64,000 nucleotides of DNA, from positions 124,001 through 188,000 of the forward strand of contig NZ_JBHUIO010000008.1 of the NCBI RefSeq assembly GCF_042682745.1. Direction: 5' to 3'. Below the pieces are notes generated by a model. The model saw only the letters and a program-made list of their open reading frames with translations, did not search any database and was not told the DNA's origin. The stretch is from Tumebacillus_A lipolyticus (lineage in GTDB: Bacteria > Bacillota > Bacilli > Tumebacillales > Tumebacillaceae). The position numbers were made by a program, and so were the translations under genes. Positions 50,938 through 60,111 of the stretch are shown in pieces (the first letter of the stretch is position 1; every line of letters begins with the position of its first letter).

Positions 50938-50978
50938 CACAAGACACCTGACCATTTCGAAATGGTCAGGTGTCTTGT
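50938..50978 (+). terminator. Perfect long terminator hairpin
   Basis: ACAAGACACCTGACCATTT pairs with its complement around CG and is followed by TTTTTAAAAC. It lies 30 bases past the CRISPR-repeat fragments and does not follow a recognisable gene. Confidence 0.88.
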
Positions 50979-51064
50979 TTTTAAAACTTCTTAGTATTTT
51001 TTTCGATACGCGTATATATAATCAACTATGAATTTCAACATTGATATTAAAGGAGGAACAAATC

Positions 51065-51271
51065 ATGTGCCATAAAAAATGGTGGAAGAAACTGGATCAA
51101 AGACAGGCAAACTCCCCCTGTCATCCCTCATGCTTTTACATGGTAAAACTGCGCGAGAGCAAATTTGAGAATGAACAGTTACAACTCCAACTGCATCAAA
51201 AACAGTTGGAGAATGAGCTGTTACAAATTCAGCTAAAACGAACATTGATCTCGTTCAATCAACATAAATAG
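51065..51271 (+). CDS. 68-residue Gln/Glu-rich coiled-coil protein
   Basis: The ATG at 51065 has AAAGGAGGAACAAATC upstream. The N-terminus is basic with Cys and Trp (CHKKWWKKLDQRQANSP, then CHPSCFY). The second half is a coiled-coil with heptad-like Leu and Gln (NEQLQLQLHQKQLENELLQ). The Cys/His pattern CHKK, CHPSC could bind zinc. Family not recognised; codon use is more AT-rich than in most neighbours. It precedes the BCCT gene but is separated by about 100 bases. Confidence 0.6.
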   Translation: MCHKKWWKKLDQRQANSPCHPSCFYMVKLRESKFENEQLQLQLHQKQLENELLQIQLKRTLISFNQHK

Positions 51272-51373
51272 TTTCTCTCGCTGACCAAGATCCCCTCCCC
51301 CCACGCATACCGCACCAGCAACAGGTGATACTTACAATAAGTTCCGGCAACATCCGGCTGGGGGAGGCAGATC

Positions 51374-52900
51374 ATGGTTTTCAGGATTGCAATCATCATC
51401 GTCATACTGTTCGTCACTTGGGGGGCGATCGCCCCTGACTCGCTGTCTGCGACCACGACGAGCATGCTGAATTTCACCACCGAAAGGTTCGGCTGGTTCT
51501 ATCTGATCGCCACGTTTTTCTTTCTGGTCTTCGCATTCTCCATCGCCTTTAGCAGATACGGAAAAATCAAGCTCGGCAGCGATGAGGACGAGCCTGAGTA
51601 TTCGAACTCCACCTGGTTTGCCATGCTGTTTTCCGCCGGCATGGGGATCGGTCTCGTCTTCTGGGGCGTAGCAGAGCCGATCAACCACTACATGAACCCG
51701 CCGCTGGAACTGCAGGGCAAATCGATCGACGCAGCGCGAGTGGCGATGCCCTATGCGTTTTTCCACTGGGGTCTACACCCGTGGGCGATCTACGCGGTGA
51801 TGGCGCTTTCGCTCGCCTATTTCAAATTCCGCAAAGGCGCCAAAGGGCTGATCAGCGCCACCTTCTACCCGCTGCTCGGCGAACGGGTCAACGGCCCGAT
51901 CGGCAAGACGATCGACGTGCTGGCGATCTTCGCCACCGCGTTTGGCGTCGCGACCTCGCTCGGCTTTGGCGTGTTGCAGATCAACGGCGGGCTGACCTAC
52001 CTGTTCGGCCTGCCCGCCACCTTTCTCGTGCAGGCGGTGATCATCGCGATCGTCACTGTGCTGTTTCTGCTGTCAGCACAGACCGGATTGGATCGCGGCA
52101 TCAAGACGCTGAGCAATGTGAACCTGCTGTTCGCGCTCTGCTTGTTGCTGTTCACCCTCTTGCTCGGTCCGACATCGTTCATCTTCGACACGTTCACCAC
52201 ATCGCTCGGCAACTACCTGAACAACCTCGTGCAGATGAGCATGCGCATGACCCCGTACTCGCAGGGCAAGTGGATACAAGGCTGGACGCTGTTTTACTGG
52301 GCCTGGTGGATCGCTTGGGCACCGTTTGTCGGCATGTTTATCGCCCGCGTGTCCAAAGGGCGCACCATCCGCGAGTTTATGATCGGCGTGCTGCTCGTGC
52401 CGAGCTTGCTCAGCTTTATCTGGTTCTCCGTCTTCGGCGGCACCGCGCTCGAATTTGAGCTGTTTCGCGGGTACGACATCGTCGAATCGGTCAAAGCGGA
52501 TATGACGTCCGCCCTCTTCTCCACGCTGCACCATCTGCCGCTCGGCACGTTTTTAGCAGGTCTGGCAACGCTTTTGATTATCACCTTTTTCATCACATCT
52601 GCCGACTCGGCCACCTTTGTGCTCGGCATGTTCTCCAGCAAAGGCGACCTCAACCCGAGCAACCGGGTCAAGCTGACCTGGGGCGTGCTGCAATCGCTGA
52701 TCGCGCTGGTGCTTCTCTACAGCGGTGGGCTTGAAGCCCTGCAGACCGCTTCGATCGTGACCGCCTTGCCCTTTGCGGTGATCTTGGTCTTGATGTGCTG
52801 GTCGGTGCTCAAAGCGCTTGAACAGGAGGACAGAGAGCGGCGCAAAAAAGAGCGAGAGCGCCAGAAGAAGCTGGACGCTCTGCTGCTCGATCAGAAGTGA
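51374..52900 (+). CDS. BCCT-family betaine/carnitine/choline transporter
   Basis: 508 residues with about twelve membrane helices. The family motif FYWAWWIAWAPFVGMFIARVSKGRT contains the conserved Trp residues of the substrate box, and MLFSAGMGIGLVFWGVAEP is the Na+/substrate-binding helix (GMGIG is typical of OpuD-type and glycine betaine symporters). The C-terminus is a charged tail (EQEDRERRKKERERQKKLD) that in relatives senses osmotic state. The N-terminus is a little shorter than usual. Imports compatible solutes. Ends ten bases inside the opposite gene's end. Confidence 0.92.
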   Translation: MVFRIAIIIVILFVTWGAIAPDSLSATTTSMLNFTTERFGWFYLIATFFFLVFAFSIAFSRYGKIKLGSDEDEPEYSNSTWFAMLFSAGMGIGLVFWGVAEPINHYMNPPLELQGKSIDAARVAMPYAFFHWGLHPWAIYAVMALSLAYFKFRKGAKGLISATFYPLLGERVNGPIGKTIDVLAIFATAFGVATSLGFGVLQINGGLTYLFGLPATFLVQAVIIAIVTVLFLLSAQTGLDRGIKTLSNVNLLFALCLLLFTLLLGPTSFIFDTFTTSLGNYLNNLVQMSMRMTPYSQGKWIQGWTLFYWAWWIAWAPFVGMFIARVSKGRTIREFMIGVLLVPSLLSFIWFSVFGGTALEFELFRGYDIVESVKADMTSALFSTLHHLPLGTFLAGLATLLIITFFITSADSATFVLGMFSSKGDLNPSNRVKLTWGVLQSLIALVLLYSGGLEALQTASIVTALPFAVILVLMCWSVLKALEQEDRERRKKERERQKKLDALLLDQK

Positions 52901-53529
52901 ACCTGCTTGCGCAGCTCGCGCGACTCCAGCAATGTGAGCGCCCGATCGACCGAACGCTCCAGATAGGTCAAGATCTCGTCCCAGGAAAAGAGGCGAAGCT
53001 GCTCGTCCAACACGCTCGCTTCGTATCGATAGTCTTGCCGCACTTCTTCTTTCAACCGCAAGACCGCATCGAACGACACTTCTTCAAGCTCGATCCCCTC
53101 ATCAGCTGCCATCAGCTCGTTTAACAGCTCATGCGCTTGAAAATGCTCGATCAGCTTGCCGTTCAAGAGGCGAAAGTCTTGGTAGTAGGCGGGCAGAATC
53201 GGCGCACGCTCCGCCTGCGAGAGCGGAAGGATGTACTTGGCGAACAGAGTGGTCAGCCAGACATCGTCGGCGATCAAGTGCGTCAAATAGCCGAGGTAAT
53301 AGCTATCTTCGCGGTGCTGTTCATATTTCTCTGCAAACCACTCTACATCCACCCGTTTGCGCTTGCTCTGCTCGTCCCAGCGCAAAAAGTGCGAGGGATC
53401 TTTGGCGACGCCCATCAGATGGTGGGCGTCCGGCGCGATGCCACCGAGCAGAAAACGGGGGAGGTCGCTCACGCCGATCCTGCTCCCCGCCTCCTGTGCA
53501 ATCAGCAAATGCATGATTCTGGAACCCAT
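52891..53529 (-). CDS. Zinc-dependent phospholipase C-like hydrolase
   Basis: 212 residues. The N-terminal MGSRIMHLLIAQEAGSRIG, FLLGGIAPDAHH and YYLGYLTHLIADDVW carry His and Asp residues in the order of the Zn-dependent phospholipase C family (PF00882-like), which is predicted to bind three metals. No signal peptide is seen, so the protein is probably intracellular and not a secreted phospholipase. Its real substrate is unknown. The gene overlaps the end of the convergent BCCT gene by ten bases. Confidence 0.8.
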   Translation of the reverse strand: MGSRIMHLLIAQEAGSRIGVSDLPRFLLGGIAPDAHHLMGVAKDPSHFLRWDEQSKRKRVDVEWFAEKYEQHREDSYYLGYLTHLIADDVWLTTLFAKYILPLSQAERAPILPAYYQDFRLLNGKLIEHFQAHELLNELMAADEGIELEEVSFDAVLRLKEEVRQDYRYEASVLDEQLRLFSWDEILTYLERSVDRALTLLESRELRKQVHF

Positions 53530-53642
53530 CGTTCACATCACCTGCTTCCTGCTTTCACTTTTCTCTAGCATAGAGGAAAAGTGGAGAGCAGAACAGGTTT
53601 TGCCCGCATCGCCGCAAGCGATTTTTCAAAGCGCCTCCACCG

Positions 53643-56255
53643 CTACTCGGCGCTCAATCCGCTTGTCACCGTCTGGCGCCCCAACCGCCATGCGAGCGGG
53701 AGCGACACGAGCAGGGAGAGCGCGAGCACCGCTCCGACGACGCTTCCGATCGTCCCCCAAGAGAGGAAGATCTCTTCGATGCCGAGCGCCCGGACAAAAC
53801 CGAACACCATCAGCGCGGCGGTCGCCAAGCCGAACAGCACGGCGAGCGTGGCAAACAGCAAGCTTTGCACGAGCACCAGCTTGATCAGCTGTCGTGGCGT
53901 GATCGAGATGGCGCGCAAGATCGCATACTCGCGCCGCTTAGCATGGATGCTCGCCGACAGCGTGTTGATCATCCCCAAGATGCCGACCAGCATCACCGTG
54001 ATCGCAACCGACCACAGGATCGACAGTTCGATCGCAAAGCCCTGCTCCTGTTTCGCCACCTCTGTGTCCAAATCGGTGTAGCGAAGCTCCGCATATTTGC
54101 CCGCCAGCCCTTTCAGCCCTGCCACGACATCCTCCCGTTTCGCTTGATCGATCTCGACCAGCACCTTTCCGACCGGGTTCGCCTCTGCCAATTGGCTTAC
54201 GACCGGATGGCTGTAATCGACATAAACGTATCGCGACTCGTAGGGCTCACCTGGCAGTGTGTCGACGATCGCCGCCACCGTAAAGGTTGCGGTCACGCTT
54301 CCCCTCTTAACTTCTCCTCCGTTCGGAAAAGCGGGCGGAGCGCTCACCCGCACCTGGTCGCCCACTTGCACGCCCAGTCCCTCCGCGTATTTTTTTGGAA
54401 AGACGGCCGCCTCTTTCAACTCTCCCGCCAAGTCTGGAATCAGCCCCGCCTGCACCATCTTCTGCAAAGATGTGCTGGAATAGCCGATCTGCTTGTAAGC
54501 GGGATCTTGACGGAATGGATCTACCTCTTCATGTTCAGCCAACCACTTTTTCTGACTGCGGGTGAAGTCGTAGTCGACCAGATCCAGCACGCGATCGCCA
54601 AACGAGATCCCCGCCGCCCAAGTCACGCCTGTGATTTGTTCGATCTCCGCTGTCACCTCTAGCGGCAGGGCAGAGTTGACGCTTCGATCGCTCGTGACGA
54701 CAAAATCGGTGATGTACGTCTTGCGCAGATTGTCCATCGAGCTGTCATAGACGATGTTCAACACGGTGGTCACCGAAAGGGAGAGCGTGATGCTGATCGA
54801 GACGACCAAGATGGTCAGCGTGCTCTTTTTGCGCTCGGCGATCAGATTTTTCACCGCGACGAACGACTCTCTGCCACCCACCCGCTCCATCAGCGGTGAG
54901 AGCAGCTTTAAGAGCGGCGGGACAAAAGCGGGCACACCTGTATACACGCCGATCACCGCACTCAATCCGCCGAGCACGCTGAACAGCGCGCGCATTCCAC
55001 TCCCTTGCTCCCCCATCGCCCCGATGATAAAGCAGGCTAGACCGATCAGCAAAAAGATGCTCATTCCGACCAGGCTGACCGTTTTTTCTCCGCTCTTCTC
55101 GACGTCCATCGCGCTTTCTCGCGCCGCTTGGATCGGCAGGATTCGTGCCGTTTTGCGAGCCGGAATGATCGAGAGCAACAGGAAGAACCCCCATCCGAGC
55201 ACTGCGGTCAAGATCAGTCCAATCCACGGCAGCGGGGCATCGACCAGCGCCACGCCCAGCGTCTGTGCGATCCAGCCGCTCGCAAGCTCTGCAAAGAGCA
55301 CGCCGAGCCCAAGCCCGGCGAGAGCTCCGACCGCGCCGATCAAGGAAGCTTCGATCAGCACCAGTTGAAACACCTGCTTGGGACTTGCCCCGACCGCTCG
55401 CAGCGCGGCCAACTCCCGCACCCGCTCTTGGACGGAGAGCTGAAAATTGTTGAGCAGGAACAGCGCGGAGGCGATCAGCGCCAACACGCCGAGCGCATAG
55501 CCGATCCCCTTAAAGACGGCGATCATCTTGCGCCCCTCGTCCAACCCTTTCATCAGATCGATGTCGAGGTCGGCAGCCACCTCTTGTAGCAGCATCTGAG
55601 CTTGCTGCTTGTCGCCGCCAGCTGCGAGCTTCAGCAGCACGAGGTTCGCCTTCCCTTCCAGCCCGAACTTTTCCTGTAGCGATTGCAGCTGGAAGATCGC
55701 CATCTCTGGTGGAGCGCTGGTCGCAGCCGCTCGGTCTGAGAGCAGTTCGACCACCTTCCACCGCTGTGTCTTGCCGCTCGGAAAGGGGATCTCTGCCGTT
55801 TCGCCGACCTGAACGCCGAGCCGTTCCGCCAAGCTAGCGGTCAACGCGACTTCCCCCGCGCCTAGATCGCTGGCAAATTTATAGAAGCGCTTTGCCTGTG
55901 CAGAATTGTCAGCTCCAACATAGAAGATGCCGTTTGAGCGTTCCTCCTGCTGTTCGTCATACTGTTGCGGGTTGACCAAAAGCACCCCATGCTCGGCGAT
56001 CCCCGGCGTGTCGATCACCTTCTGCAACAGCGGCGAGTCGATGATCAAGCGATCATGTCGGTAGCCCACCATCAGGTCGGAGTCTCCATAGCGCTCGATC
56101 ATCTGCTGGTCGAGCGCGCGATCCGCTTTGCTGTAGAGCACGAGCATCGCCGCGAGCAACCCGATCCCAAACGTCGCGCCGAGCACGGTGAAGATCGTGC
56201 GCCATCTTTTGCCGAGGAGAGTGCGGCGAGCGAGGCCGAAGAGGTTGCCGATCAT
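53643..56255 (-). CDS. ABC transporter permease with two FtsX domains
   Basis: 870 residues. N-terminal membrane helix after LLGKRWRTIFTVLGATFGIGL, a large extracellular domain with a Gln/Asp-rich region, and FtsX-type membrane blocks (three helices from about 265-390, one around 440-500, and the C-terminal block from about 760-860). The motif AILRAISITPRQLIKLVLVQ before the last block is typical. It works with the ATPase encoded directly upstream (4-base overlap ATGA). Such MacB-like systems export lipoproteins, peptides or antimicrobial compounds, or transmit signals to hydrolases. Confidence 0.9.
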   Translation of the reverse strand: MIGNLFGLARRTLLGKRWRTIFTVLGATFGIGLLAAMLVLYSKADRALDQQMIERYGDSDLMVGYRHDRLIIDSPLLQKVIDTPGIAEHGVLLVNPQQYDEQQEERSNGIFYVGADNSAQAKRFYKFASDLGAGEVALTASLAERLGVQVGETAEIPFPSGKTQRWKVVELLSDRAAATSAPPEMAIFQLQSLQEKFGLEGKANLVLLKLAAGGDKQQAQMLLQEVAADLDIDLMKGLDEGRKMIAVFKGIGYALGVLALIASALFLLNNFQLSVQERVRELAALRAVGASPKQVFQLVLIEASLIGAVGALAGLGLGVLFAELASGWIAQTLGVALVDAPLPWIGLILTAVLGWGFFLLLSIIPARKTARILPIQAARESAMDVEKSGEKTVSLVGMSIFLLIGLACFIIGAMGEQGSGMRALFSVLGGLSAVIGVYTGVPAFVPPLLKLLSPLMERVGGRESFVAVKNLIAERKKSTLTILVVSISITLSLSVTTVLNIVYDSSMDNLRKTYITDFVVTSDRSVNSALPLEVTAEIEQITGVTWAAGISFGDRVLDLVDYDFTRSQKKWLAEHEEVDPFRQDPAYKQIGYSSTSLQKMVQAGLIPDLAGELKEAAVFPKKYAEGLGVQVGDQVRVSAPPAFPNGGEVKRGSVTATFTVAAIVDTLPGEPYESRYVYVDYSHPVVSQLAEANPVGKVLVEIDQAKREDVVAGLKGLAGKYAELRYTDLDTEVAKQEQGFAIELSILWSVAITVMLVGILGMINTLSASIHAKRREYAILRAISITPRQLIKLVLVQSLLFATLAVLFGLATAALMVFGFVRALGIEEIFLSWGTIGSVVGAVLALSLLVSLPLAWRLGRQTVTSGLSAE

Positions 56256-57019
56256 CTCACCTCCACCTCCGTCACATCCCGCAGCTGATCCATCAGGGCG
56301 AACGCTCGCTCGCGACGACTCTGGTCGTCTCGATTGTAGTGCTCCTTGACGATCTTTCCGTCGCGGAAAAAGAGCACCCGATCGCCATAGGTCGCCACCA
56401 TCGGATCATGCGTGACCAGCATGATCGATTGGCCGAGCTCTGCGCGCATCTTCAAGAGCAGTTCTAACATTTCGGCAGAAGTTTGCGAGTCGAGATTGCC
56501 GGTCGGCTCATCGGCGAGCAACACCTGCGGACGGTGCACGAGCGCCCGGGCAAGCGCGACGCGCTGCTGCTGTCCGCCCGACATCTCCGTCGGCCGATGG
56601 GTGCGACGCTCATACAGCCCGACCAATCGCAACATCTCGCTGGTGCGCGCTTGAATGTCCTTTTTCTCATGTCCGGCCAGCAAGAGTGGCAACGCCACAT
56701 TTTCCTCGGCGGTCAATGCGGATACCAGGTTGAAAAATTGAAAGACAAAGCCGATCTTCTCTCGCCGATAGTGAGTGGCATGCGGTTCCAGAAAAAAATT
56801 GAGCTCCTGCATTCCCTCAATGTACATCTCGCCGCTCGTCGGGCTCTCCAGACCGCCCAATAGATGAAGGAAGGTCGATTTCCCCGAACCGCTCGCCCCC
56901 ATGATCACGACAAACTCACCTGGGCGCAGCGCCACATCCACTTCCTGCAAAGCGGTGACCTTCGTCTCCCCTTCCCCATACTGCTTGCTCAGCTTTCGCA
57001 CCTCTAACACCGGTTTCAT
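56252..57019 (-). CDS. ABC transporter ATP-binding protein (MacB/LolD type)
   Basis: 255 residues. Walker A GASGSGKST, Q-loop FQFFNLVSALTAEEN, signature MSGGQQQRVALARAL, Walker B LLADEPTGNLD and switch His in MLVTHDPM. The C-terminal extension after VKEH is moderately long (to 255). The gene overlaps the permease gene by four bases and precedes it, so the two are a translationally coupled pair. The substrate is unknown; no adjacent accessory protein is seen. Confidence 0.95.
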   Translation of the reverse strand: MKPVLEVRKLSKQYGEGETKVTALQEVDVALRPGEFVVIMGASGSGKSTFLHLLGGLESPTSGEMYIEGMQELNFFLEPHATHYRREKIGFVFQFFNLVSALTAEENVALPLLLAGHEKKDIQARTSEMLRLVGLYERRTHRPTEMSGGQQQRVALARALVHRPQVLLADEPTGNLDSQTSAEMLELLLKMRAELGQSIMLVTHDPMVATYGDRVLFFRDGKIVKEHYNRDDQSRRERAFALMDQLRDVTEVEVR

Positions 57020-57202
57020 CGTCCATCCCTCCTAAAACATCTGTTGATAGCTTCATGATAGGGGGTCTGTCTTCACATCCTTTCAAGAAGATATCAAGAA
57101 GTTGTGGAGATTTCCGATAAAAACAAAGGATTTCGTAAAATCAAATAGAATTAATGCCTAAACGAACGATCACAATAACAGTCAAAATGGAGGTCAATCA
57201 GA

Positions 57203-58405
57203 TTGACAGATATGATGACAAGCCCGACGATTGCGCATCTTGAACGAGAGCTGCGAGCTGGAAATGATGATGCTCTCCATGCTTTTTGGGACTATGTGGA
57301 AAAGGAAGGCGCTCCGCTGATCGAAGAGGCTGACAACGAGGAGGACGTGTTGGTCACGTTCCTGTGGAGATCGGATCGTGCAGAAGAGGACAGCATTTTG
57401 ATGCTCGGCGGTCCGGCAGGTTGGAACCTCGAACAGTCCAAGCTGGTTCGCCTGCTCGACACAGACCTCTACTATCGCACGCTGCAAACGCCGAATCGTC
57501 TGGCTGCCGAATATTATGTTTCACCGCATGATACGTTTGGCGATGATTGGGAAACTCGCCTGCAAAACCTGCAGGAAGACCCGTTGAATCGAACATTTCT
57601 CATCCATCCTGCCAATCCTGATAAACCTGCTACCAAAGATACGGCTGTTGCCGTGTTGCAATATCCTGGCTTCGCACCCAACCTCTATCGCGCGGTGCGC
57701 TCCGCTGCCCCGCAAGGCGAAGTGAAACAGCATCGGCTGAAAAGCTCCATCTTAGAGAACGAGCGATCCGTCTGGGTATACACCCCGCCCGGCTATCGAG
57801 CAGACGGCGATCCATATGATGTGCTCGTCCTGTTCGATGGATTCGAGTATGACAAAATCGTCTCCGTGCCCACCATCCTCGACAACCTAATCGCCGACGG
57901 CAAGATCTCCCCGATCGTCGCGGTGCTCGTCAACGCGAATGAACACCGCAACGAGGAGATGCGCGGCACCGCAAGATTTGCTCAGTTTGCCGCAGAAGAA
58001 GTCACTGCGTTTGTGCGAGAAAATTATCATGTCAGCACCGACCCGTCGCGCGCGATCATTGGCGGCTGTTCAAACGGTGGTCTGATGGGGTTGATCGTCG
58101 CCCTGAAGCATCCGACGCTCTATGGCAACGTGCTCTCTCAATCCGGTGCGTTTGCTTGGGGATATGAAGGCGAGTCAGACTGGTTTCTCGAACGGTTGAA
58201 GCGATGGGAACAGGTCGAGCTCAACATCTACATGGATGTCGGAAGCTGTGAAAAGCAGGACATCATAGGCGCCAATCACTCCATCCGCGACCTGCTGATC
58301 GAAAGGGGCGCCTCCGTTCACTTTCATCAATTTAAAGGCGGTCATGACTGGGTCTGCTGGCGGGAAACGTTCGCCGACGGCCTGCTCGCCTTGATCGGCA
58401 AATAA
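57203..58405 (+). CDS. Enterochelin esterase-like protein
   Basis: 400 residues from a TTG at 57203 (GGAGGT eight bases upstream); an ATG at 57212 is an alternative. The N-terminal domain (about 1-190) is a Fes-type beta-sandwich (VTFLWRSDRAEEDS, MLGGPAGWNLE). The C-terminal alpha/beta hydrolase has a nucleophile Ser in IIGGCSNGGLMG and a His in FKGGHDWVCWR. It is related to IroE/Fes, which cleave ferric siderophore esters. No siderophore genes are nearby, so the substrate is not known. No signal peptide, so cytosolic. Confidence 0.87.
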   Translation: MTDMMTSPTIAHLERELRAGNDDALHAFWDYVEKEGAPLIEEADNEEDVLVTFLWRSDRAEEDSILMLGGPAGWNLEQSKLVRLLDTDLYYRTLQTPNRLAAEYYVSPHDTFGDDWETRLQNLQEDPLNRTFLIHPANPDKPATKDTAVAVLQYPGFAPNLYRAVRSAAPQGEVKQHRLKSSILENERSVWVYTPPGYRADGDPYDVLVLFDGFEYDKIVSVPTILDNLIADGKISPIVAVLVNANEHRNEEMRGTARFAQFAAEEVTAFVRENYHVSTDPSRAIIGGCSNGGLMGLIVALKHPTLYGNVLSQSGAFAWGYEGESDWFLERLKRWEQVELNIYMDVGSCEKQDIIGANHSIRDLLIERGASVHFHQFKGGHDWVCWRETFADGLLALIGK

Positions 58406-58420
58406 GCAATCCTGCAAAAA

Positions 58421-58444
58421 ACCCTGCCCGAGTGTCGGCAGGGT
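58421..58444. terminator. Terminator between the esterase and acetyltransferase genes
   Basis: ACCCTGCC pairs with GGCAGGGT around CGAGTGTC, with A5 on the left and T4 on the right, so it can act in both directions. Confidence 0.85.
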
Positions 58445-58452
58445 TTTCGCGT

Positions 58453-59262
58453 TTACAGACCGCGTTTTTTCGTCAGGTACTGCGTGCTGAAGTCGACCAA
58501 CTCGCGCTGCGGGATCAGCTTGGCGGTCGCAGAGCCGACCAGACCGATTTGAATCGGATGCTCCCGCTCGAACGCTGCACCGATCTCCAAAAACTGATCG
58601 GCATCCATGACGATGTTTTCAAACGTCGTCCACACGCGCTCGCCAGCTTGGAGGATCGGAGCGCCGAGCAACTCGATCTGGTTGCCAGGCGCGCGGTTCT
58701 CCGCCAGATGGAGCGATGTGTTGTTGTCATGGTCGACGCCGAGCAATAGCACATGGCCATCCCGCTCATAGATGCGAGCGAGCGGGGAGTGCTCGCCAAG
58801 CGGATAGGAGAGCGATTGCTGTTCGATCACCTGTTGCTTGTCTCGCCCCCACGCGGCAAATGACAGCTGCGGATGAGTTGATCTGATCACGCCCGGGAAG
58901 GTGCGAAACGTCTCGACGATTTTGCCCATGCCGCGCGTCGGCGTGATCTGTGGATCATAGGCGGGCATCGTCTCCCTGATCATCGCATGCCACTCAACAG
59001 GCACTGGCGGATTGGACCACGGAGCCGGATCTGAATAATCGCCCGACTGCGTCGGCATGATCAAAGTCCCCGCTTCGGTCAGCACATCCATCAGCGCTTG
59101 CACCACCGCTACCGGTCCACCGGAGACCCAACCGAGCGAGGAGAGCGACGAGTGGACGATCAACGTCATCCCTTCCCGAACACCCAACACCCGCAGATCT
59201 TCCGCAATGCTCTGCCGTGTGCGCGGCAGCTTCACCCGCTCGATCGCAGTTTGCTCATTCAT
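58453..59262 (-). CDS. AAC(3)/YokD-family aminoglycoside N3-acetyltransferase-like protein
   Basis: 269 residues. The family marks are LIVHSSLSSLGWVSGGPVAV near the N-terminus, LIMPTQSGDYSDPAPWSNPPVP with the substrate-loop residues, and LLGVDHDNNTSLHLAE near the active centre. AAC(3) enzymes acetylate the 3-amino group of aminoglycosides with acetyl-CoA; chromosomal relatives such as YokD may have other substrates. The ATG has GAGGAGGAATTGTC upstream. Monocistronic. Resistance cannot be claimed without testing. Confidence 0.87.
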   Translation of the reverse strand: MNEQTAIERVKLPRTRQSIAEDLRVLGVREGMTLIVHSSLSSLGWVSGGPVAVVQALMDVLTEAGTLIMPTQSGDYSDPAPWSNPPVPVEWHAMIRETMPAYDPQITPTRGMGKIVETFRTFPGVIRSTHPQLSFAAWGRDKQQVIEQQSLSYPLGEHSPLARIYERDGHVLLLGVDHDNNTSLHLAENRAPGNQIELLGAPILQAGERVWTTFENIVMDADQFLEIGAAFEREHPIQIGLVGSATAKLIPQRELVDFSTQYLTKKRGL

Positions 59263-59476
59263 GACAATTCCTCCTCTTTCTCACGAAAAACATGATGACT
59301 GACTGTTGATCGACGATCACGTCCAACAGAATCGATGATGCCATTGTATCCTATCTGGTCGCATCTATCGAGTGCTGGGAACAGATTGTGTACCGTTTGT
59401 TGGCTGAGACTTGCCGTTTCGTGACAAACTAGCGGAGATGCGGCTGTGACAGTCGAACTGGAAAGGAGATCGTAGC

Positions 59477-60016
59477 ATGCCTTTTGGAGCTCATGAAGCG
59501 ATGGAAGTCCAAGACGTACTGAATGAACAGATCTGTATGATCGACCACCTCGCCTTGTACAAAGAGATGTGCAGCGATCCGGTCTTGCGCGGGATGATCG
59601 ACCATCAGCGCGCCCACGCGCTGCGCCACTACAATGAACTCGCGCAGTATACGCACGACTATCGCGCCGTCGTGCCGACAGAGGTGCAGTTCTCACAGGT
59701 GACCTCGCCAAACGAGATCAGGTACGGCCTGCGCAATCCCGCGCCTGTCGCCCCGGTCGAGCTCGGGCAGCTGTACGATGCGCAGATCGCGCGCGCCCTG
59801 CTGCTCTGTCACAAAAATTCGGCCAAAAATCTGATGGCCGCTTCGCTCGAATGCGCCGACCCATACGTGCGCCAGCTTTTGCTAAACGGAGCAAATTCCT
59901 GCAACTATCAGGCCTATCAGGTGTTCGACTACTTGAATGCTCGCGGCATGTACCAAGTGCCTACGCTGAATGACCACACCGCCAAGACGATGCTCCACAC
60001 GTATCAAGCGCGATAA
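59477..60016 (+). CDS. CotF-like spore coat protein
   Basis: 179 residues; GGAAAGGAG stands nine bases upstream of the ATG. The protein consists of two ferritin-like helical hairpins. VQDVLNEQICMIDHLALYKE and RGMIDHQRAHALRHYNELAQ form the first, and IARALLLCHKNSAKNLMAAS and VRQLLLNGANSCNYQAYQVF the second. This is the CotF/spore coat family (PF07875-type). The C-terminus LNARGMYQVPTLNDHT is typical. Expression in the mother cell (sigma-K or sigma-E) is expected from the family. Confidence 0.88.
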   Translation: MPFGAHEAMEVQDVLNEQICMIDHLALYKEMCSDPVLRGMIDHQRAHALRHYNELAQYTHDYRAVVPTEVQFSQVTSPNEIRYGLRNPAPVAPVELGQLYDAQIARALLLCHKNSAKNLMAASLECADPYVRQLLLNGANSCNYQAYQVFDYLNARGMYQVPTLNDHTAKTMLHTYQAR

Positions 60017-60050
60017 AAAAGCTGACAGGCTTCTGCCTGTCAGCTTTTTA
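60016..60050. terminator. Terminator after the coat protein gene
   Basis: AAAAAGCTGACAGGC pairs perfectly with GCCTGTCAGCTTTTT around TTCT. A similar hairpin core (AAGCTGACAGG) occurs at 60893-60918. Confidence 0.92.
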
Positions 60051-60111
60051 CGAGCTCTCGATCGCTCGCCTCGCCTGCGGTGTCAGCGACGATCGTGCGA
60101 TCTGCCTGCCA

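Larger units (their letters stand above)
50581..51064. other. 484-base intergenic region with repeated CATATGAT motifs and CRISPR-repeat fragments
   Basis: No gene of normal size is seen. CATATGAT occurs at 50661 and 50806, and its complement ATCATATG at 50619. Two of these are within AGTAGCA(CA)TATGATA. The 50661 copy overlaps the probable promoter of the receptor gene, whose -10 TATAAT lies at 50647-50652. Two repeat-like fragments and a perfect terminator follow to the right, so a short plus-strand RNA may be made here. Confidence 0.5.
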
